From: Arthrobacter ramosus | GTDB taxonomy: Bacteria > Actinomycetota > Actinomycetes > Actinomycetales > Micrococcaceae | Reading direction: 5' to 3' | Length of the DNA stretch: 64,000 nucleotides | Assembly: GCF_039535095.1 (NCBI RefSeq) | Contig: NZ_BAAAWN010000001.1 | Location: 1,488,001 to 1,552,000, forward strand | Shown here: in pieces, positions 1 to 8,387 of the stretch | Position numbering within the stretch: the stretch's first letter is position 1 | Layout of the letters: the number at the start of each line of letters is the position of its first letter | Notes under the pieces: generated by a model | What the model was told of the DNA's origin: nothing | What the model saw: the letters and a program-made list of their open reading frames with translations, nothing else | Database searches by the model: none | Program-made: the position numbers and the translations under genes

Positions 1-749
1 CCGCCCTTGGCGCCGGTGAGCGGCAAGCCCTTGATGACGTCGAGGGAGTCCACCGGGCTGCCGATCTGCAGGGAGAGCGTCTTGCCCTGATCCTCGATGG
101 TTCCGGCCGGGACCAGCGTCCCGTTGTTCTTGAGGGCACTCGTGAGCGACTGGACCGTGGCGCCGTTCGCGGCCATGGCCTGGGCTTTGGGCTGGATCAG
201 GATGTGCTGGGTGGCCCCACCCGTCACGTCAGCGCTGCGGACCCCGTCCAGTTTCTGGAGCCGGGGAACGCTCAAGCGCTGCAGGTCCGTGTTCAGCTCG
301 CTGAGAGGCTTGTCCGAAGACACCGCCAGATACACGATCGGGAAGTCGCTGATGCTGCCTGCAAAAGACCGGGGCTCGACGTCGGCCGGCAGGACACGCT
401 TGGCGTTGGAGATGGCGCGATCGATCTGGTTGCGCGCGCGGTCCAGGTTCGAACCGTACGTGAACACCATGGTGATCTGCGAAACACCGTTCCGCGACGT
501 CGACGTGGTCGATTCCAGGCCCTCGACGCTGTTCAGCGCTGTTTCGAGCGGGCGGCTGAGTTGCTTGTCGACAACTTCCGGGGACGCGCCCGGCATGGCC
601 GTGATCACCGAGATCTGCGGGAACTCGATCGAGGGAATGAGTTCCTGTTTGAGGGAAGACATGGTGATCACGCCGAACACCGCCGCGAAGACGGTGATCA
701 GCGCGATCAGTGCCCTGTTCGCCAGTGAAAGCTTTGCCAGACGGAACAT
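1..749 (-). CDS. RND-family efflux transporter, N-terminal part (runs off the left edge)
   Basis: The open frame reads leftward from an ATG at 749 and is still open at base 1, so only about 249 N-terminal residues are visible. Residues 10-30 form a first membrane segment (ALIALITVFAAVFGVITM), followed by a periplasmic-type porter region with PGASPEVVDKQLSRPLE and a later TTSTSRNGVSQITMVF. That order is typical of the AcrB/MmpL-like hydrophobe/amphiphile efflux family, which usually runs to about 1000 residues. In Gram-positive members the substrate is often unknown. The neighbour mqo is co-directional, 64 bp upstream. The family call is firm; the substrate cannot be stated. Confidence 0.85.
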   Translation of the reverse strand, partial: MFRLAKLSLANRALIALITVFAAVFGVITMSSLKQELIPSIEFPQISVITAMPGASPEVVDKQLSRPLETALNSVEGLESTTSTSRNGVSQITMVFTYGSNLDRARNQIDRAISNAKRVLPADVEPRSFAGSISDFPIVYLAVSSDKPLSELNTDLQRLSVPRLQKLDGVRSADVTGGATQHILIQPKAQAMAANGATVQSLTSALKNNGTLVPAGTIEDQGKTLSLQIGSPVDSLDVIKGLPLTGAKG

Positions 750-813
750 TGCACTGTCTCCTGGGATCTACGGTCTGTTTCTTGTCTCGAACCGGCCGCA
801 GCCCGGACGGTTG

Positions 814-2319
814 CTAGTGCTGAACGGCGTCAGCAGGCTCAAGTTGGAGCGAATGGGCAGTGCTCGCTTCCAACTCGGCCGCAAGGTCCGGATTGTCGTT
901 CAGTTTGACGCCGTAGCCTGGCATCATTTCCTTGAGCTTGGACTGCCAGCCCTTGAAGTTCTTCGGGAAGGACCGCTGGAGCATCTCGATCATGATGGGG
1001 ACAGCGGTGGAGGCTCCGGGGGAGGCGCCAAGCAGCGCTCCGATGGAGCCGTCACGAGCCGTGATGACTTCGGTGCCGAACTGCAGCACTCCGCCCTTCT
1101 TGGAATCCTTCTTAATGATCTGCACCCGCTGGCCTGCGGTGATGAGCTCCCAGTTGCCGCCGTCGGCCTGGGGGTAGTACTCGCGGAGGGACTCCACCTT
1201 GGCGTCGTGGCGCTTGGCGACTTCCTTGATCAGGTACGCAGTCAGGTCCATGTTGTCCTTGGCCACGGCCAGCATCGGGATGATGTTGCCCGGGCGGATG
1301 GACAGCGGTAGGTCAAGGTAGCTGCTCGTCTTGAGGAAGTTGGTGGAGAAACCGGCGTACGGGCCGAAAAGCAGGGAACGCTTGCCGTCAACGTAGCGGG
1401 TATCAAGGTGCGGCACGGACATTGGCGGTGCGCCGACGGAGGCCTGGCCGTATACCTTGGCGCTGTGCTGGCCGGCAATGGCCGCGTCGGTGCAGCGGAA
1501 GAACTGCCCGGATACCGGGAAACCGCCGTAGCCCTTGCTTTCCGGGATGCCCGATGCCTGGAGCAGGTGGAGTGCTCCGCCGCCGGCGCCGACAAAGACG
1601 AACTTGGCGTGGATCTGGCCGTGTTCGCCGGAAGCGGGGTGCTTGAGCGAAAGGTCCCAGCCGCCGTCGGAGGCTTTGCTCACATTGGTGACACCGTGGC
1701 CATAGTTGACTTCAACGCCGTTGGCAGCGAGGTAACCGGTCAGTTCGCGGGTCAGGGCGCCGAAGTCGACGTCGGTGCCTTCCGCTGCGCGGGTGGCGGC
1801 AACGCGCTGCTTGGCGTCGCGGCCCTTGACGATGAGCGGAGCCCACTTGGCGATCTGTGCCTGGTCTTCCGTGTATTCCATGCTGCGGAAGAGAGTGTTG
1901 GGCTTGAGTGCCTCGTAGCGGGTCTTGAGGAAGTCAGCGTGCTTGTCGCCGATGACGAAGCTCATATGCGGAACGGTGTTGATGAAGCCCTTGGGGGAGC
2001 CGATCAACTTGTTGTCCACGAGGTGGGACCAGAACTGCCGGGAGAGCTGGAATTGCTCGTTGATGTGGAGGGCCTTGGACGGGTCAACGGAGCCGTCCTT
2101 CGCTGCAGGCGAGTAATTAAGCTCACAGAGCGCTGCGTGCCCGGTTCCCGCGTTGTTCCACGGTCCGGAGCTTTCCAGGCCGGCTTCGTCGAGTCGCTCA
2201 AAGAGGGAGATGGTCCAGCTGGGTTCGAGTTGCTTGATGAACGCACCCAGGGTTGCGCTCATGATCCCGCCCCCAATAAGGACGACGTCAGCGTGGTGTG
2301 TCTTGGAAATGAAGGTCAC
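814..2319 (-). CDS. mqo: malate:quinone oxidoreductase
   Basis: Membrane-associated FAD enzyme of the TCA cycle that oxidises malate to oxaloacetate and passes electrons to quinone. The N-terminus carries the FAD-binding fold ([19 protein letters not shown]) followed by the Mqo-typical [20 protein letters not shown]. The C-terminal FAD segment [18 protein letters not shown] is also present, and the length of about 501 residues fits the family. I place the start at the GTG at 2319, seven bases after a GGAG, rather than at the TTG at 2325, which sits too close to that ribosome site. It is a single-gene unit between the peptide-binding lipoprotein gene and the RND pump, all leftward. Confidence 0.96.
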   Translation of the reverse strand: MTFISKTHHADVVLIGGGIMSATLGAFIKQLEPSWTISLFERLDEAGLESSGPWNNAGTGHAALCELNYSPAAKDGSVDPSKALHINEQFQLSRQFWSHLVDNKLIGSPKGFINTVPHMSFVIGDKHADFLKTRYEALKPNTLFRSMEYTEDQAQIAKWAPLIVKGRDAKQRVAATRAAEGTDVDFGALTRELTGYLAANGVEVNYGHGVTNVSKASDGGWDLSLKHPASGEHGQIHAKFVFVGAGGGALHLLQASGIPESKGYGGFPVSGQFFRCTDAAIAGQHSAKVYGQASVGAPPMSVPHLDTRYVDGKRSLLFGPYAGFSTNFLKTSSYLDLPLSIRPGNIIPMLAVAKDNMDLTAYLIKEVAKRHDAKVESLREYYPQADGGNWELITAGQRVQIIKKDSKKGGVLQFGTEVITARDGSIGALLGASPGASTAVPIMIEMLQRSFPKNFKGWQSKLKEMMPGYGVKLNDNPDLAAELEASTAHSLQLEPADAVQH

Positions 2320-2398
2320 GATCAATCTCCGATAGCGGCGGCACTGGCTGTCACAGAATATCCCCGCGTGGGCGCATAACTGAAATTGCGGCGGGACG

Positions 2399-4066
2399 TC
2401 AAGACTTCAGCCGAACGTTTGTAAAAACTTCGTTTAAGACAGGCGACGCGGGGTACTTCTCGACGCGGTCCGAAAGGGCCAAAGCCGAGATGGGGAAGGC
2501 GATGGGTACTGCCGGGACGGTGGCAGCGATCTGGGCATTGATGGTCTGGTACTGGGAGTTGCGGTCAGCGCCGTCGGGGAGTCCCCGGGCCCTGTCGATC
2601 TTTGAGAACACCTGTGGATCGCTGTAGCCGAACTCGCCGTTGTTCTCACCGAAGAGCGTGCCCACGAAGTTGTCCGGGTCCGAGTAGGCGCCATTCCAGC
2701 CGAGCAAATGGAGCGCATGGTCACCGGGGGACTGGACCTTCTGGAGGTAGCCGTCGTCCCAGTTCACGGGTACCGGCTTGATGTTCAGCCCGATGGCGGT
2801 AAGTTCCGCGCTGATCTCCGCATAGATCTTCTCCGGAGTGGGAAGGTAGGCGCGCGTGACATTGAGCGGGTAGTAGAACTTGAGTTCCTCGCCTTTGTAA
2901 CCGGACTTGGCAAGCAGTTGCTTGGCTTTGTCCGGGTCGTATCCCAAGGACGGTGCGTTGTTGTTGAAGCCGCTCAGTTTGGGGGGAACGAACTGGGTGG
3001 CCGGTGAGGTGTTGTCGATGAAGAACTTGTGGATAAGGGTGTCTTTGTCGATGGCCATCTCGATTGCCTGGCGCACCCCAAGATTCTGGAGGGGCGCCAC
3101 GGACTCGTTCATGCCCAGGTACATCACGGAGAACGGATCCCGTTGGACGATTTGCATGCCCTTCTTGACCAGTTGGTCGAAGGTGCCGGCGGTCACAAGG
3201 TCGTACCCGTCGATGGTTCCTGCGAGCAAGGCCTGGAGCCGGGCCTGTGGATAGTCGAACGGAATGAAGTTGACCGTGGCTATCTCTCCGCGGTCGCCCC
3301 AGTAGCCCTTGTAGCTCGTGAGAGTGATGCCGTTCTGGGTCCATGACGAGAAAACGTAAGGGCCGGTGCCCACGGGGTGCGAGGCGTAGGCCGACGCCGG
3401 CTGTCCTGACAGTTTCTTGTCCAGGACGTCGGCCTTGCCGTCGGCCATCGCTTTCGGGGATGACATCGCGAACGCCGGCAGCGTCAACGCCTGCAGGAAG
3501 CCCGTGAAGGGCTTGGCCAGGTTGATTTGGACGTGGTCGGCAGAGACAACCTTGCAGTTCTTGAAGAGCGAAAGCGAAGCGTCGTCCGAGAAGGATTTGA
3601 AGACGCTCTTGAATGCGATGCCCGGTGCCTGCTGGCGCACGGTAGCCGGGAAGTTGAACCAACGGTTGAAGTTGCTGCAGACGGCGGCGGCGTCAAAGAC
3701 GGTTCCATCGTGGAAGGTGACTTTTGACCGCAACTTGAAGTCGTAGCTGAGTCCGTCATTCCCTTGGGACCAAGAGGTGGCAAGCAGGGGAGTTGGTTGG
3801 CCGGTGGACGCGTCGACCCCCACGAGGCCTTCCATCACTTGCCGGGTGACTCGATACGACTCGGAGTCGTTCGTCACGGCGGGATCGAGCCCAAGCGGCA
3901 TCGACGGGGTGCCAAAGTTGAAGGTCTTGCTCGGCTCTGCCGAAGCGCCGTCCGCGGCCGATGTTGACGGTGCCGGTCCAGGGCTTACCGTGCACGAGGT
4001 CAAGGCCACGGCCAGAAGGCCTGCGCCGATTTGTAGCGTGACTCCGCGTAGCTTGCTGCTTACCAC
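2399..4066 (-). CDS. peptide/nickel-type ABC transporter substrate-binding lipoprotein
   Basis: Extracytoplasmic solute-binding protein of family 5 (OppA/DppA type). The first 25 residues form a lipoprotein signal with a lipobox ending LTSC, so Cys25 is the predicted lipidated residue. The body shows family features: [18 protein letters not shown] near the mature N-terminus, [18 protein letters not shown] at about 115, and [16 protein letters not shown] in the middle. The GTG start at 4066 has GGGGACAAGA in front of it. No permease or ATPase genes lie next to it, so it is an orphan binding protein whose transporter partner must be elsewhere. Substrate is probably a peptide but is unproven. 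Confidence 0.93.
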   Translation of the reverse strand: MVSSKLRGVTLQIGAGLLAVALTSCTVSPGPAPSTSAADGASAEPSKTFNFGTPSMPLGLDPAVTNDSESYRVTRQVMEGLVGVDASTGQPTPLLATSWSQGNDGLSYDFKLRSKVTFHDGTVFDAAAVCSNFNRWFNFPATVRQQAPGIAFKSVFKSFSDDASLSLFKNCKVVSADHVQINLAKPFTGFLQALTLPAFAMSSPKAMADGKADVLDKKLSGQPASAYASHPVGTGPYVFSSWTQNGITLTSYKGYWGDRGEIATVNFIPFDYPQARLQALLAGTIDGYDLVTAGTFDQLVKKGMQIVQRDPFSVMYLGMNESVAPLQNLGVRQAIEMAIDKDTLIHKFFIDNTSPATQFVPPKLSGFNNNAPSLGYDPDKAKQLLAKSGYKGEELKFYYPLNVTRAYLPTPEKIYAEISAELTAIGLNIKPVPVNWDDGYLQKVQSPGDHALHLLGWNGAYSDPDNFVGTLFGENNGEFGYSDPQVFSKIDRARGLPDGADRNSQYQTINAQIAATVPAVPIAFPISALALSDRVEKYPASPVLNEVFTNVRLKS

Positions 4067-4160
4067 TCTTGTCCCCTCAAGGCAGTCGGACGGGCTGGGG
4101 CCCGCGGCAGCCGGACCGCAGTCCAGTCTAGTTCAGGGCCCTGAGTCCCGGCTGGAAACG

Positions 4161-4193
4161 GGAAGTGCCCCGGCCAAGGACCGGGGCACTTCC
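4161..4193 (-). terminator. rho-independent-type terminator hairpin after tRNA-Leu
   Basis: A perfect 13-bp stem, GGAAGTGCCCCGG paired with CCGGGGCACTTCC, encloses a 7-nt loop. It lies just beyond the 3' end of the leftward tRNA-Leu gene and upstream of the peptide-binding lipoprotein gene. There is no long U-run. Confidence 0.7.
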
Positions 4194-4199
4194 TGAATG

Positions 4200-4281
4200 T
4201 GCGCAAGGGGGGACTTGAACCCCCACGCCCGAAGGCACAGGAACCTAAATCCTGCGTGTCTGCCAATTTCACCACTCGCGC
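4200..4281 (-). tRNA. tRNA-Leu (anticodon UAG)
   Basis: The reverse strand folds as a class II tRNA. The acceptor GCGCGAG pairs with CTTGCGC, there is a long variable arm, and the T-arm contains GGTTCAAGTCC. The anticodon stem CAGGA/TCCTG encloses the loop TTTAGGT, giving anticodon TAG, which decodes CUN leucine codons. The discriminator base is A and CCA is not encoded. Confidence 0.95.
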
Positions 4282-4414
4282 TGGTGCTGGTACCCGGAGC
4301 GGGATTCAGGGATTCCCGCTCCGGTCATATACCGGCCTCCATTGTACCCGCGGTTTTGCGCCAGCTGTTCCAGCCTCGCCTATGCGGCCCCGAGCCTATA
4401 TGGCCAGTCGGCGG

Positions 4415-4888
4415 CTACCTGTCGAGTTTGAGGTCCCTGCGGAGTTTGGCGACGTGGCCAGTGGCGCGCACGTTGTACTGGGCCAGGGCCACCTTGCCGT
4501 CGGGATCAACCACGATCGTTGAGCGGATCAGCCCTTGGTAGGTGCGCCCGTAGTTCTTCTTTTCGCCCCAAGCCGCATAGGCCTCAGCCACGTGGTGCCC
4601 TTCGTCGGACAGCAGCGGAAAGGTCAGTGATTCTTCGGCCACGAACTTTTCCAGGTCCTTCACCGTGTCCGGAGAGATTCCAAGGACGTCGTAACCGGCA
4701 GCCTGGAGGGTTGCGAGGGAATCGCGGAAGTCGCAGGCCTGCTTGGCACATGCCGGCGTGGAAGCCGCGGGGTAGAAGTAGATGACTGTTTTGCGGCCGC
4801 GGTGCGAGGCCAGGCTGACCTCGCGACCCGTGTGGTCCTTGAGGGTGAAATCCGGGGCAGTGTCGCCTGGAATGAGTCGTTCGGCCAT
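4415..4888 (-). CDS. bcp: thioredoxin-dependent peroxiredoxin, Bcp/PrxQ type
   Basis: Reduces hydrogen peroxide and organic hydroperoxides in the cytoplasm using thioredoxin. The peroxidatic motif is PAASTPAC near residue 45, followed by AKQAC, so the second Cys lies five residues on, as in the atypical two-Cys PrxQ class. The N-terminal LIPGDTAPDFTLKDHTG is also typical. The usual PxxxTPGC is here PAASTPAC, with Ala in place of Gly. The ATG at 4888 follows AGGAG by five bases, so it is preferred over upstream in-frame starts. The divergent neighbour is a MarR regulator, about 110 bp away. Confidence 0.93.
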   Translation of the reverse strand: MAERLIPGDTAPDFTLKDHTGREVSLASHRGRKTVIYFYPAASTPACAKQACDFRDSLATLQAAGYDVLGISPDTVKDLEKFVAEESLTFPLLSDEGHHVAEAYAAWGEKKNYGRTYQGLIRSTIVVDPDGKVALAQYNVRATGHVAKLRRDLKLDR

Positions 4889-4985
4889 GTTGTGCTCCTT
4901 GCTAGCGTTCGCGATCACTCAGCTTAGTGATGGGCCGACCGCTTCACGAATTGAACCCCGGTCCTGATCCGCGCGCAGCGGTCTA

Positions 4986-4991
4986 TATACT
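4986..4991 (+). promoter_or_regulatory. -10 box of a probable leaderless promoter for the MarR gene
   Basis: TATACT ends seven bases before the ATG at 4999. No ribosome site lies between, which suggests that the transcript begins at or very near the start codon. Confidence 0.5.
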
Positions 4992-4998
4992 GGCCCTT

Positions 4999-5487
4999 AT
5001 GCCTGATATGGAACGGTGGCCCACCGGGCGCCTGCTCTCCACGGCCGCGCGACTCGTGGAGCATGCCTGGAACGAGAAACTGCGCGGTATGGACCTGACC
5101 CATGCCGGGGTCATTGTTATGGAAGTACTCGCCGTCAACGGACCGACCACCCAGTCGATGCTCGCGCAGATCGTCCGGGTTCAGGCGCAGACAATGGGGA
5201 AGACGCTCACCAGGCTGGAGGCCCACGGCCACGTCAGCCGCGCACGCAGCGTGTCCGACCGCCGGAGCCAAGTGGTCAGTTTGACCGAGGCGGGGGAGCA
5301 CACCCTCGGGCTAGCCACGCAGCTGGAACGCGAAGTGCTTGCACCTGTGCCCGTGGACACCGCCAAACTGCGGCGGGAGCTCCAGTCGCTGGTACGCGAA
5401 CTGGCGAACAATCATTCTTCGGCAGTCGTAAACGACATTGTGGCCGCTGCGGATTCAGTCGCGGCGCCGGGCGAAGCCTCCCACTAA
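4999..5487 (+). CDS. MarR-family transcriptional regulator
   Basis: A 162-residue winged-helix DNA-binding protein. The MarR core is clear: LTHAGVIVMEVLAVNG, the recognition helix region QSMLAQIVRVQAQTMGKTL, and the wing HVSRARSVSDRRSQVVSLT with the DRR signature near residue 90. Such proteins usually act as dimers repressing nearby efflux or stress genes. The ligand is unknown. The ATG at 4999 is chosen because a TATACT box sits seven bases upstream and the protein then starts at the usual point before helix 1. An in-frame ATG at 4927 would add 24 unrelated residues. The peroxiredoxin gene is divergent and could be a target, but that is inference. Confidence 0.9.
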   Translation: MPDMERWPTGRLLSTAARLVEHAWNEKLRGMDLTHAGVIVMEVLAVNGPTTQSMLAQIVRVQAQTMGKTLTRLEAHGHVSRARSVSDRRSQVVSLTEAGEHTLGLATQLEREVLAPVPVDTAKLRRELQSLVRELANNHSSAVVNDIVAAADSVAAPGEASH

Positions 5488-5529
5488 GCTTCCTCAGCCC
5501 GGTCCGGCTGAAGCAGGCCGAAAAGCAAA

Positions 5530-5565
5530 AGATCCCTGGACGGCCATTCAGCCATCCAGGGATCT
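5530..5565 (-). terminator. terminator after first tRNA-Lys, shared with the MarR gene
   Basis: An 11-bp perfect stem AGATCCCTGGA/TCCAGGGATCT with a 14-nt loop. Read leftward it is followed by TTTGCTTTT, so it terminates the tRNA-Lys transcript. It may also end the rightward MarR transcript. Confidence 0.75.
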
Positions 5566-5571
5566 TCCCTT

Positions 5572-5647
5572 TGGTGCACCCCCCGGGACTTGAACCCGGA
5601 ACCCATTGATTAAGAGTCAATTGCTCTGCCAATTGAGCTAGAGGTGC
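5572..5647 (-). tRNA. tRNA-Lys (anticodon CUU), copy 1
   Basis: On the reverse strand the acceptor GCACCTC pairs with GGGGTGC, the D-stem is GCTC/GAGC, and the anticodon stem ATTGA/TCAAT encloses CTCTTAA. This gives anticodon CTT for AAG lysine codons. The T-arm has GGTTCAAGTCC. ACCA follows the acceptor, so CCA is encoded. Confidence 0.95.
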
Positions 5648-5678
5648 AATTGTTTGTTGCTCGCAACGCAAAGAAATA

Positions 5679-5708
5679 ACCCTTGAGCGGCTGCTGCCGC
5701 TCAAGGGT
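5679..5708 (-). terminator. terminator between the two tRNA-Lys genes
   Basis: A 13-bp perfect stem ACCCTTGAGCGGC/GCCGCTCAAGGGT with a 4-nt loop. Leftward it is followed by TATTTCTTT. It suggests that copy 2 is transcribed separately from copy 1. Confidence 0.75.
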
Positions 5709-5717
5709 CCTTCCCTT

Positions 5718-5793
5718 TGGTGCACCCCCCGGGACTTGAACCCGGAACCCATTGATTAAGAGTCAATTGCTCTGCCAATTGAGCTAGAGGTGC
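5718..5793 (-). tRNA. tRNA-Lys (anticodon CUU), copy 2
   Basis: Identical in sequence to the copy 146 bases to the left, including the encoded CCA and the flanking CCCTTTGG. The anticodon loop is CTCTTAA, giving CTT. Confidence 0.95.
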
Positions 5794-5906
5794 ATTTGTC
5801 GATTTCGATCAGATGAGGGCTTTTCTTCCCTCGTTGATCTCCGCAACGACATGTAACTCTACACGACACTTGCCGAAGTGTGAAATCGGCACGGGCCCTC
5901 CGCGCG

Positions 5907-7013
5907 TCACTGGCGGGGAGGCTTCAGGACCAGTGCAAAGTCAGGGTTTTGGTTGTTGCTGAGGACCCAAAGTGTGCCGTCCGGCGCGAGCGAAACGTCC
6001 CGCAGTCGTCCGTAGCCAGCTGTGAGGTATGCCACGGGATTCCCCGTCGTTTCCCCGTTCAGCGGTACCGTCCACAAACGCTGCCCGCGCAGCGCGCACG
6101 TGAACGCCGTTCCGTTCACGATTTCCAGCCCGCTCGGCGAGGCATCCGCCGTCGACGGCCAGACCACCTTGGCGTCGATGTAGCCGGCGCGGCCGGGCGC
6201 CCCGGTCACTTGCGGCCAACCGTAATTGCCGCCCGCTTCGATGAGGTTGAGTTCGTCGTTGACGTCGGGTCCGAATTCGCTTGCCCACAGCCTGCCGGAG
6301 CTGTCCCAGGCCAGACCCTGCACATTGCGATGTCCGTAGCTGTAAACGGGGTTGGCGAACGGGTTGCCCGGCGCGGCTTTCCCCTCGGCGGTAAGCCGCA
6401 GGATCTTCCCGCCAAGCGCATTGCGGTCCTGTGCCCGCTCCGGATGCTGCGCATCTCCCGTGCCGACGTAGAGGAACCCGTCGGGGCCGAACCGGATGCG
6501 CCCGCCGTTGTGGGTCGGGGCCTTGGGAATGCCGGAGAAGATGACTTCTGGTGTGCCGAGGCTCAACCGCCCGTCCGCGGCCCGCTCCAGGCGGGTGCGC
6601 GAAATCCTGTTGTCCGATTCAGCGGTGAAATAGGCGTAGAGCAGGCGGTCGCTGGCGAATGTCGGGGAGAGTGCCAGCCCCAGCAGTCCGCCTTCGCCAC
6701 CGGGTACGACGCCGGGAAACTCGCCTACCGTCGTGGCCCGATCGTTCCGGACCGATTTGATCAGCTTGGTGTCGCGTTCGGAGATGATGGCAGTACCGTC
6801 GCCGAGGAACACGATGGACCACGGGAGTGTCAGGTTGAGGTCAAGCTTTCGAAGCAACTCCGGTCCGTTGCCGTGGGTAGGCCCCGGACCGGGGGAACTC
6901 CCTGTGCACGCGCTCAGCAGCAAAGCCATGAGGCAGGCCACTACAATCGGAGCCCGGACAAGCGCAAGGCGGGACCGGAAAACGCTCCCGGAACCCGCCT
7001 TTGCCTGGTTCAT
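5907..7013 (-). CDS. PQQ-dependent sugar dehydrogenase-like lipoprotein (glucose/sorbosone dehydrogenase family)
   Basis: A 368-residue predicted surface lipoprotein with a lipobox ending LLSAC at Cys36. The mature part is a six-bladed propeller of the soluble glucose dehydrogenase family. Visible motifs are LPWSIVFLGDGTAIISERD near residue 62, THNGGRIRFGPDGFLYVGTG with the likely catalytic His, GHRNVQGLAW, and EFGPDVNDELNLIEAGGNYG. Known family members oxidise aldoses with PQQ as cofactor, but many actinobacterial ones have no tested substrate. No PQQ synthesis genes lie in this window. It is leftward and follows the sunset-domain gene. Confidence 0.88.
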   Translation of the reverse strand: MNQAKAGSGSVFRSRLALVRAPIVVACLMALLLSACTGSSPGPGPTHGNGPELLRKLDLNLTLPWSIVFLGDGTAIISERDTKLIKSVRNDRATTVGEFPGVVPGGEGGLLGLALSPTFASDRLLYAYFTAESDNRISRTRLERAADGRLSLGTPEVIFSGIPKAPTHNGGRIRFGPDGFLYVGTGDAQHPERAQDRNALGGKILRLTAEGKAAPGNPFANPVYSYGHRNVQGLAWDSSGRLWASEFGPDVNDELNLIEAGGNYGWPQVTGAPGRAGYIDAKVVWPSTADASPSGLEIVNGTAFTCALRGQRLWTVPLNGETTGNPVAYLTAGYGRLRDVSLAPDGTLWVLSNNQNPDFALVLKPPRQ

Positions 7014-7070
7014 TAGTTGTCCTGGTTGCAGGGCCGCTTGCCGCCCTGGGTCCTCAGGTCCTTGGGGCTC

Positions 7071-8111
7071 TCAGCGGCGGTTCCTGCGAGGCGGCCGGAA
7101 ACCGGCTGCCTCGGCGTGGGCGCTCGAAATAAACCAGACCTCGGCCTTGACCTCGTCGTAGGACGGGCTGTCTTCATCGAGGTAGGTCATGCTGTCCGCG
7201 TTGCCTTTGACTGTGTAGCCCGCGGGGCCGCTCCCGTCAGCGCCGGCCGCAGCCGAGCCTTCACCGTACGGCTGCTCGGCGGCGAGATGCCCGCCCAGCG
7301 GCGACGCGCCGGTGGAATCCTGGGCCAGGGTGGTTGACTCAACAGCCGCGGGGACCGCATCGGAAGTTTCAGCCCGGTCTTCCTGCACCCCTTCCGCAGC
7401 AGCGTCGGCTGCCTCCGCGGCGGCGGATTCCGCACCCGGTAGCGTCGGTGCATGGGCGTCCGTGTACTCGCGGTGGTGGATCGGAGCGGGGGCCGCGGGC
7501 GCGCCGCCTTCGCTCCAGGTGGCTTCCCACTCGGCGGCGTCGGCCGCTGTGACGTCGTCGGCCGTCACGCCCCCTTCAAGTTCGGGCTCGGCAGCAACCG
7601 GCCCGGTGGCCTCGGAAACCACGGCCTCGGAAACCACAGCTTCAGAAAGCGCAGCTTCGGAAACCGCGGCCTCGGAAACTGCGTCCTCGGACAGCACGGG
7701 TTCCGAAAGCGTGGGCTCCTCGAACACCGGCTCCTCCACAGGGGTTCCGGACGCTGGGGACTCCTCCGGGGCAGCCAATCCGGCTTCGAGGGGAGGGACA
7801 GGGCGCTCCCAGTCGTCGACGTCGACGCCGCCCGCCTCGGTTGCCGTTTCGGGCTCCGGCTCGGGTTCGGCCTCGGGTGCGGCCGCGCGCGACTCGGCTA
7901 AGTCTTGATCGGCGGTCGCGGTCGCCGCGACCAAAGGGGCGGAGCCTGTCAGAGCGGCGGAAGAGACGTCCATTTGCGGTGACGAGGCGGTCGGCGAGGG
8001 TGAGGCCGGGGCCATGGCGCCCGGGGAGGACTTCGCGCTATTGCGGCTCAGTATCCACCAAACAATCGCGACGATCAACACGATGACGATGACCCAGATC
8101 AACCAATCCAT
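7071..8111 (-). CDS. membrane-anchored acidic protein with C-terminal sunset domain
   Basis: 346 residues. Residues 2-22 form one strongly hydrophobic helix (DWLIWVIVIVLIVAIVWWIL). This is followed by a long Ala/Glu/Pro-rich, low-complexity stretch with five-residue repeats of the form VSEAx at about 135-165. The last 50 residues hold YTVKGNADSMTYLDEDSPSY and EVWFISSAHAEAAGFRPPRR, which match the small sunset domain found at the C-terminus of several actinobacterial envelope or channel-accessory proteins. The function is unknown. The architecture suggests a membrane tether, a flexible acidic spacer and a terminal binding module. The ATG at 8111 has AAGGG eight bases upstream. Confidence 0.72.
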   Translation of the reverse strand: MDWLIWVIVIVLIVAIVWWILSRNSAKSSPGAMAPASPSPTASSPQMDVSSAALTGSAPLVAATATADQDLAESRAAAPEAEPEPEPETATEAGGVDVDDWERPVPPLEAGLAAPEESPASGTPVEEPVFEEPTLSEPVLSEDAVSEAAVSEAALSEAVVSEAVVSEATGPVAAEPELEGGVTADDVTAADAAEWEATWSEGGAPAAPAPIHHREYTDAHAPTLPGAESAAAEAADAAAEGVQEDRAETSDAVPAAVESTTLAQDSTGASPLGGHLAAEQPYGEGSAAAGADGSGPAGYTVKGNADSMTYLDEDSPSYDEVKAEVWFISSAHAEAAGFRPPRRNRR

Positions 8112-8254
8112 GGGAAGAGCCCTTCTGTCTGTTCGAGTGGCGCAGTGGTCGTGATTTGACGTTACGTCCGTGTCACGGGGCTGTCTAGGTTAGTCAATCG
8201 ATTCGCGGCCTTCAGCGCGCCCGCGATCCTGTCGGATGGAACCGCGGCCGACAA

Positions 8255-8283
8255 TGAGACCGATGTCTCACATATCGAGACGA
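8255..8283. promoter_or_regulatory. palindromic operator candidate upstream of ilvD
   Basis: TGAGAC CGAT GTCTCA (8255-8270) is a perfect 16-bp palindrome. Its right arm also pairs with a further GAGAC at 8277-8281 (GTCTC-n7-GAGAC). The half-site matches those before leuC and leuB. The rest of 8112-8374 holds no gene that I can see. Confidence 0.5.
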
Positions 8284-8374
8284 CTGTCCATTATTTGAAT
8301 GAAATATTGAATGAAATAGCGCTAAATTCGCCTTAACCCGCCGATCATGTTCGTTGGCCACAGCCCAAGAGTCA

Positions 8375-8380
8375 TAGACT
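8375..8380 (+). promoter_or_regulatory. -10 box of a probable leaderless ilvD promoter
   Basis: TAGACT lies seven bases before the ATG at 8388, with a possible -35 TTGGCC at 8354-8359. No ribosome site is present. Confidence 0.45.
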
Positions 8381-8387
8381 CGTGCCC

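Noticed and set aside
2399-4066. A complete peptide ABC importer operon
   Set aside because: Only the binding protein is present; no permease or ATPase gene adjoins it.
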